Below, piece after piece: positions 15,553-16,797 of a DNA stretch of 16,797 nt (position 1 is the first letter of the stretch; the number at the start of each line of letters is the position of its first letter). The notes beneath the pieces are model-generated. The model was not told where the DNA came from. It saw only the letters and a list, made by a program, of their open reading frames with translations, and searched no databases. This DNA is from Candidatus Woesearchaeota archaeon (GTDB lineage: Archaea > Nanobdellota > Nanobdellia > SCGC-AAA011-G17 > GW2011-AR17). Location of the stretch: assembly GCA_009691355.1 (NCBI GenBank), contig SICW01000010.1, forward strand, positions 1 through 16,797, in the 5' to 3' direction. The position numbers and the translations under genes were made by a program.

Positions 15553-15780
15553 TTATTCCTCATATGTTTCTAGGCCTAAAGCATGAAGCTCTTCCTTTAA
15601 TTCTTCTTTTAACGTTGCGTAGACCATTTGGTGTTGTTCTACAAGAGATTTGTCTTTAAATCCTTTATAGATGACGATAGCTTTTAGGTGTACACCGTCC
15701 CTTCTGGGGTCTTTTATCTCTACTTTTGCACCAGGAAGGCCTTTTTCAATCTTTTCTTTGATTTCTGGGATCGTTAACAT
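15553..15780 (-). CDS. bolA: BolA/IbaG-family protein
   Basis: BolA proteins partner with CGFS glutaredoxins in [2Fe-2S] cluster handling and iron signalling. The 75-residue protein shows the class II KH-like fold: an N-terminal helix (TIPEIKEKIEKGLPGA), strands KVEIKD and VHLKAIVIYKGF, then the diagnostic VEQHQMVYATL with the conserved histidine and ELHALGLETYE at the C-terminus, the usual position of the second ligand histidine. The ATG at 15780 is preferred over an upstream one at 15813. A TATA-like box lies 26 bases before 15780, and the extra 11 basic residues would be atypical. The glutaredoxin ATG begins one base after the stop. It is divergent from mutL with an 83-base intergenic region. 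Confidence 0.88.
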   Translation of the reverse strand: MLTIPEIKEKIEKGLPGAKVEIKDPRRDGVHLKAIVIYKGFKDKSLVEQHQMVYATLKEELKEELHALGLETYEE

Positions 15781-15802
15781 CTTTTTCCTTGAAGATACTC
15801 TC

Positions 15803-15810
15803 TTTATTAA
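15803..15810 (-). promoter_or_regulatory. TATA-like box of bolA-grx
   Basis: On the minus strand TTAATAAA is centred 26-27 bases from the ATG at 15780. It fixes the bolA start and makes the alternative upstream ATG (15813) unlikely to be transcribed from it. Confidence 0.5.
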
Positions 15811-15834
15811 CATTATGTTTGAGTATGTATATCC

Positions 15835-15841
15835 TTTTTAA
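15835..15841 (+). promoter_or_regulatory. TATA-like box of mutL
   Basis: TTTTTAA is centred 26 bases before the ATG at 15864. A T-rich tract separates it from the start codon, as for serS and mutS. It stands about 30 bases from the bolA box on the other strand, so the two promoters are back to back. Confidence 0.5.
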
Positions 15842-15863
15842 TCTGTTTTTTCTTCCTTGTTGT

Positions 15864-16797
15864 ATGATCCATATTCTAGATGAGAAACTGATTAATAAAA
15901 TTGCTGCAGGAGAGGTAATAGACAGGCCTGCAAATGTGGTTAAGGAGCTTGTAGAGAATGCGGTGGATGCAGGTGCAAGTCATATTGTTGTTGAAATTTC
16001 TGAGAATTGCATTCGTATTGTTGATGATGGAAATGGGATGAGTAAGGAAGATCTTGAATTGAGTGTTTTACGACATGCAACAAGTAAGATTACTTCCTTT
16101 GAAGATTTGGAACATGTTTCGAGTTTTGGTTTTCGTGGAGAGGCACTTTCTAGTATTGCTGCTATTTCTTCGTTTCGTATTTTAAGTAAAACTCAAGAGA
16201 TGTTAGAGGGCTATGAACTTCATGTTGAAGGGGGACGTGTCAAAACCTTTCATGCACAAGCTTGTCCTCGGGGGACTGTTGTTGAAGTTAGGGATCTTTT
16301 TTTTAATACCCCCGTACGAAGAAAGTTTCTTGATGGTTTAGAGGATGAACGTATTGTTGGTTTTTTAGAAAAGTTTGCTTTAGGTATTCCTGTTGCTGTA
16401 CGTTTACGTATGTATGGAAAACTCATCTTTGATGTTCAGTCAAAGGATCCACTAGAAAGAATTGGTCAGGTATGGGGTTTTACTATTACCAATGATATGC
16501 TTACTTTGAAGTATAGTGAAGGTAATATTTCTCTTGATGGCTACGTTTCTAAGCCTTCGCTTGTGCGTAAGGATAAAAATATGCAAGCTCTTTTTGTGAA
16601 TGGAAGGCTTGTGTATAGTGAAGAAATAAGTACAGGCCTTTATGAGGCATACAAAAGTCTCCTTTTTGTGAATAAACATCCTGTTGCTGTTCTTCATTTG
16701 CATACAGGTGGAGTTGATGTGAATGTGCATCCCACGAAGAAAATTGTGAAGTTTTCTCATCCTGGAAAAGTGAGTGCTGTGGTGTTTTCTGCTGTAC
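15864..16797 (+). CDS. mutL: DNA mismatch repair protein MutL, 5' part (runs off the window)
   Basis: MutL couples mismatch recognition by MutS to strand incision. The 311 visible residues cover the GHKL ATPase and the transducer domain: ELVENAVDAGA (28-38; E31 catalytic, N32 Mg ligand), DDGNGMS (54-60), RHATSKI (70-76), GFRGEALSSIA (89-99), LFFNTPVRRKF and VNVHPTKK with K292 at the place of the conserved ATP-sensing lysine. All key residues are present. The C-terminal dimerisation domain, where an endonuclease motif DQHAxxExxxxE would lie, is outside the window, so nicking activity cannot be judged. The start is the ATG at 15864, which matches the family N-terminus and has a TATA-like box at -26. 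Together with mutS it makes a bacterial-type mismatch repair set in an archaeal genome. Confidence 0.95.
   Translation, partial: MIHILDEKLINKIAAGEVIDRPANVVKELVENAVDAGASHIVVEISENCIRIVDDGNGMSKEDLELSVLRHATSKITSFEDLEHVSSFGFRGEALSSIAAISSFRILSKTQEMLEGYELHVEGGRVKTFHAQACPRGTVVEVRDLFFNTPVRRKFLDGLEDERIVGFLEKFALGIPVAVRLRMYGKLIFDVQSKDPLERIGQVWGFTITNDMLTLKYSEGNISLDGYVSKPSLVRKDKNMQALFVNGRLVYSEEISTGLYEAYKSLLFVNKHPVAVLHLHTGGVDVNVHPTKKIVKFSHPGKVSAVVFSAV

Noticed and set aside
1..16797. tRNA, rRNA, CRISPR array, transposase or toxin-antitoxin pair
   Set aside because: None seen. Intergenic gaps are all under 180 bases and hold promoters or short T-rich tracts; the nucleotidyltransferase has no adjacent small HEPN-like partner.

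Overview
The window is AT-rich, gene-dense chromosomal DNA from an archaeon. The evidence is an Orc1/Cdc6 initiator, both subunits of the archaea-specific replicative DNA polymerase D, and TATA-type promoters placed about 26 bases before start codons. The combination of short genes, tight packing, bacterial-type MutS/MutL and a BolA/monothiol-glutaredoxin pair suggests a DPANN-like lineage (Woesearchaeota/Pacearchaeota style). That placement is an inference; 'archaeon' is firm.

Layout. Positions 1-174 hold two ORB-like repeats upstream of orc1/cdc6, so the left edge probably lies inside a replication origin. Then come orc1 (175-1383) and polD small subunit dp1 (1380-2879), with start and stop overlapping. 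A lipoprotein gene on the minus strand (2869-3513) separates dp1 from the polD large subunit dp2 (3624-7088). Next is a cytidine deaminase (7126-7533). On the minus strand follow a divergent PRPP synthetase (7598-8713) and a small winged-helix regulator (8793-9068). Plus-strand serS (9214-10482) is followed 6 bases later by a nucleotidyltransferase gene with an in-frame TAG at codon 8 (10489-11265). mutS (11303-13699) converges on a 505-residue protein of unknown function (13691-15208, minus). The minus-strand pair bolA-grx (15780-15240) is divergent from mutL, which runs off the right edge (15864 to the end).

How the genes fit together. The left part is a replication island: origin boxes, initiator and replicative polymerase. 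The right part is a mismatch-repair island with mutS and mutL flanking two unrelated units. Cytidine deaminase and PRPP synthetase both serve nucleotide salvage and synthesis. BolA plus a CGFS glutaredoxin form a known iron-sulfur trafficking partnership. DP2 ends in a clean PCNA-binding peptide, and MutS ends in a shorter clamp-peptide-like sequence, which could link the two islands through the sliding clamp.

Expression signals. Ten genes that begin transcription units have an A/T-only box centred 25-27 bases before the start codon, which predicts leaderless mRNAs. Downstream genes (dp1, grx, the nucleotidyltransferase) lack this box and are coupled to the gene before them. This rule also settles several start codons, including the GTG start of dp2. 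No gene-free stretch exceeds 300 bases. I saw no tRNA, rRNA, CRISPR array, insertion sequence or intein.
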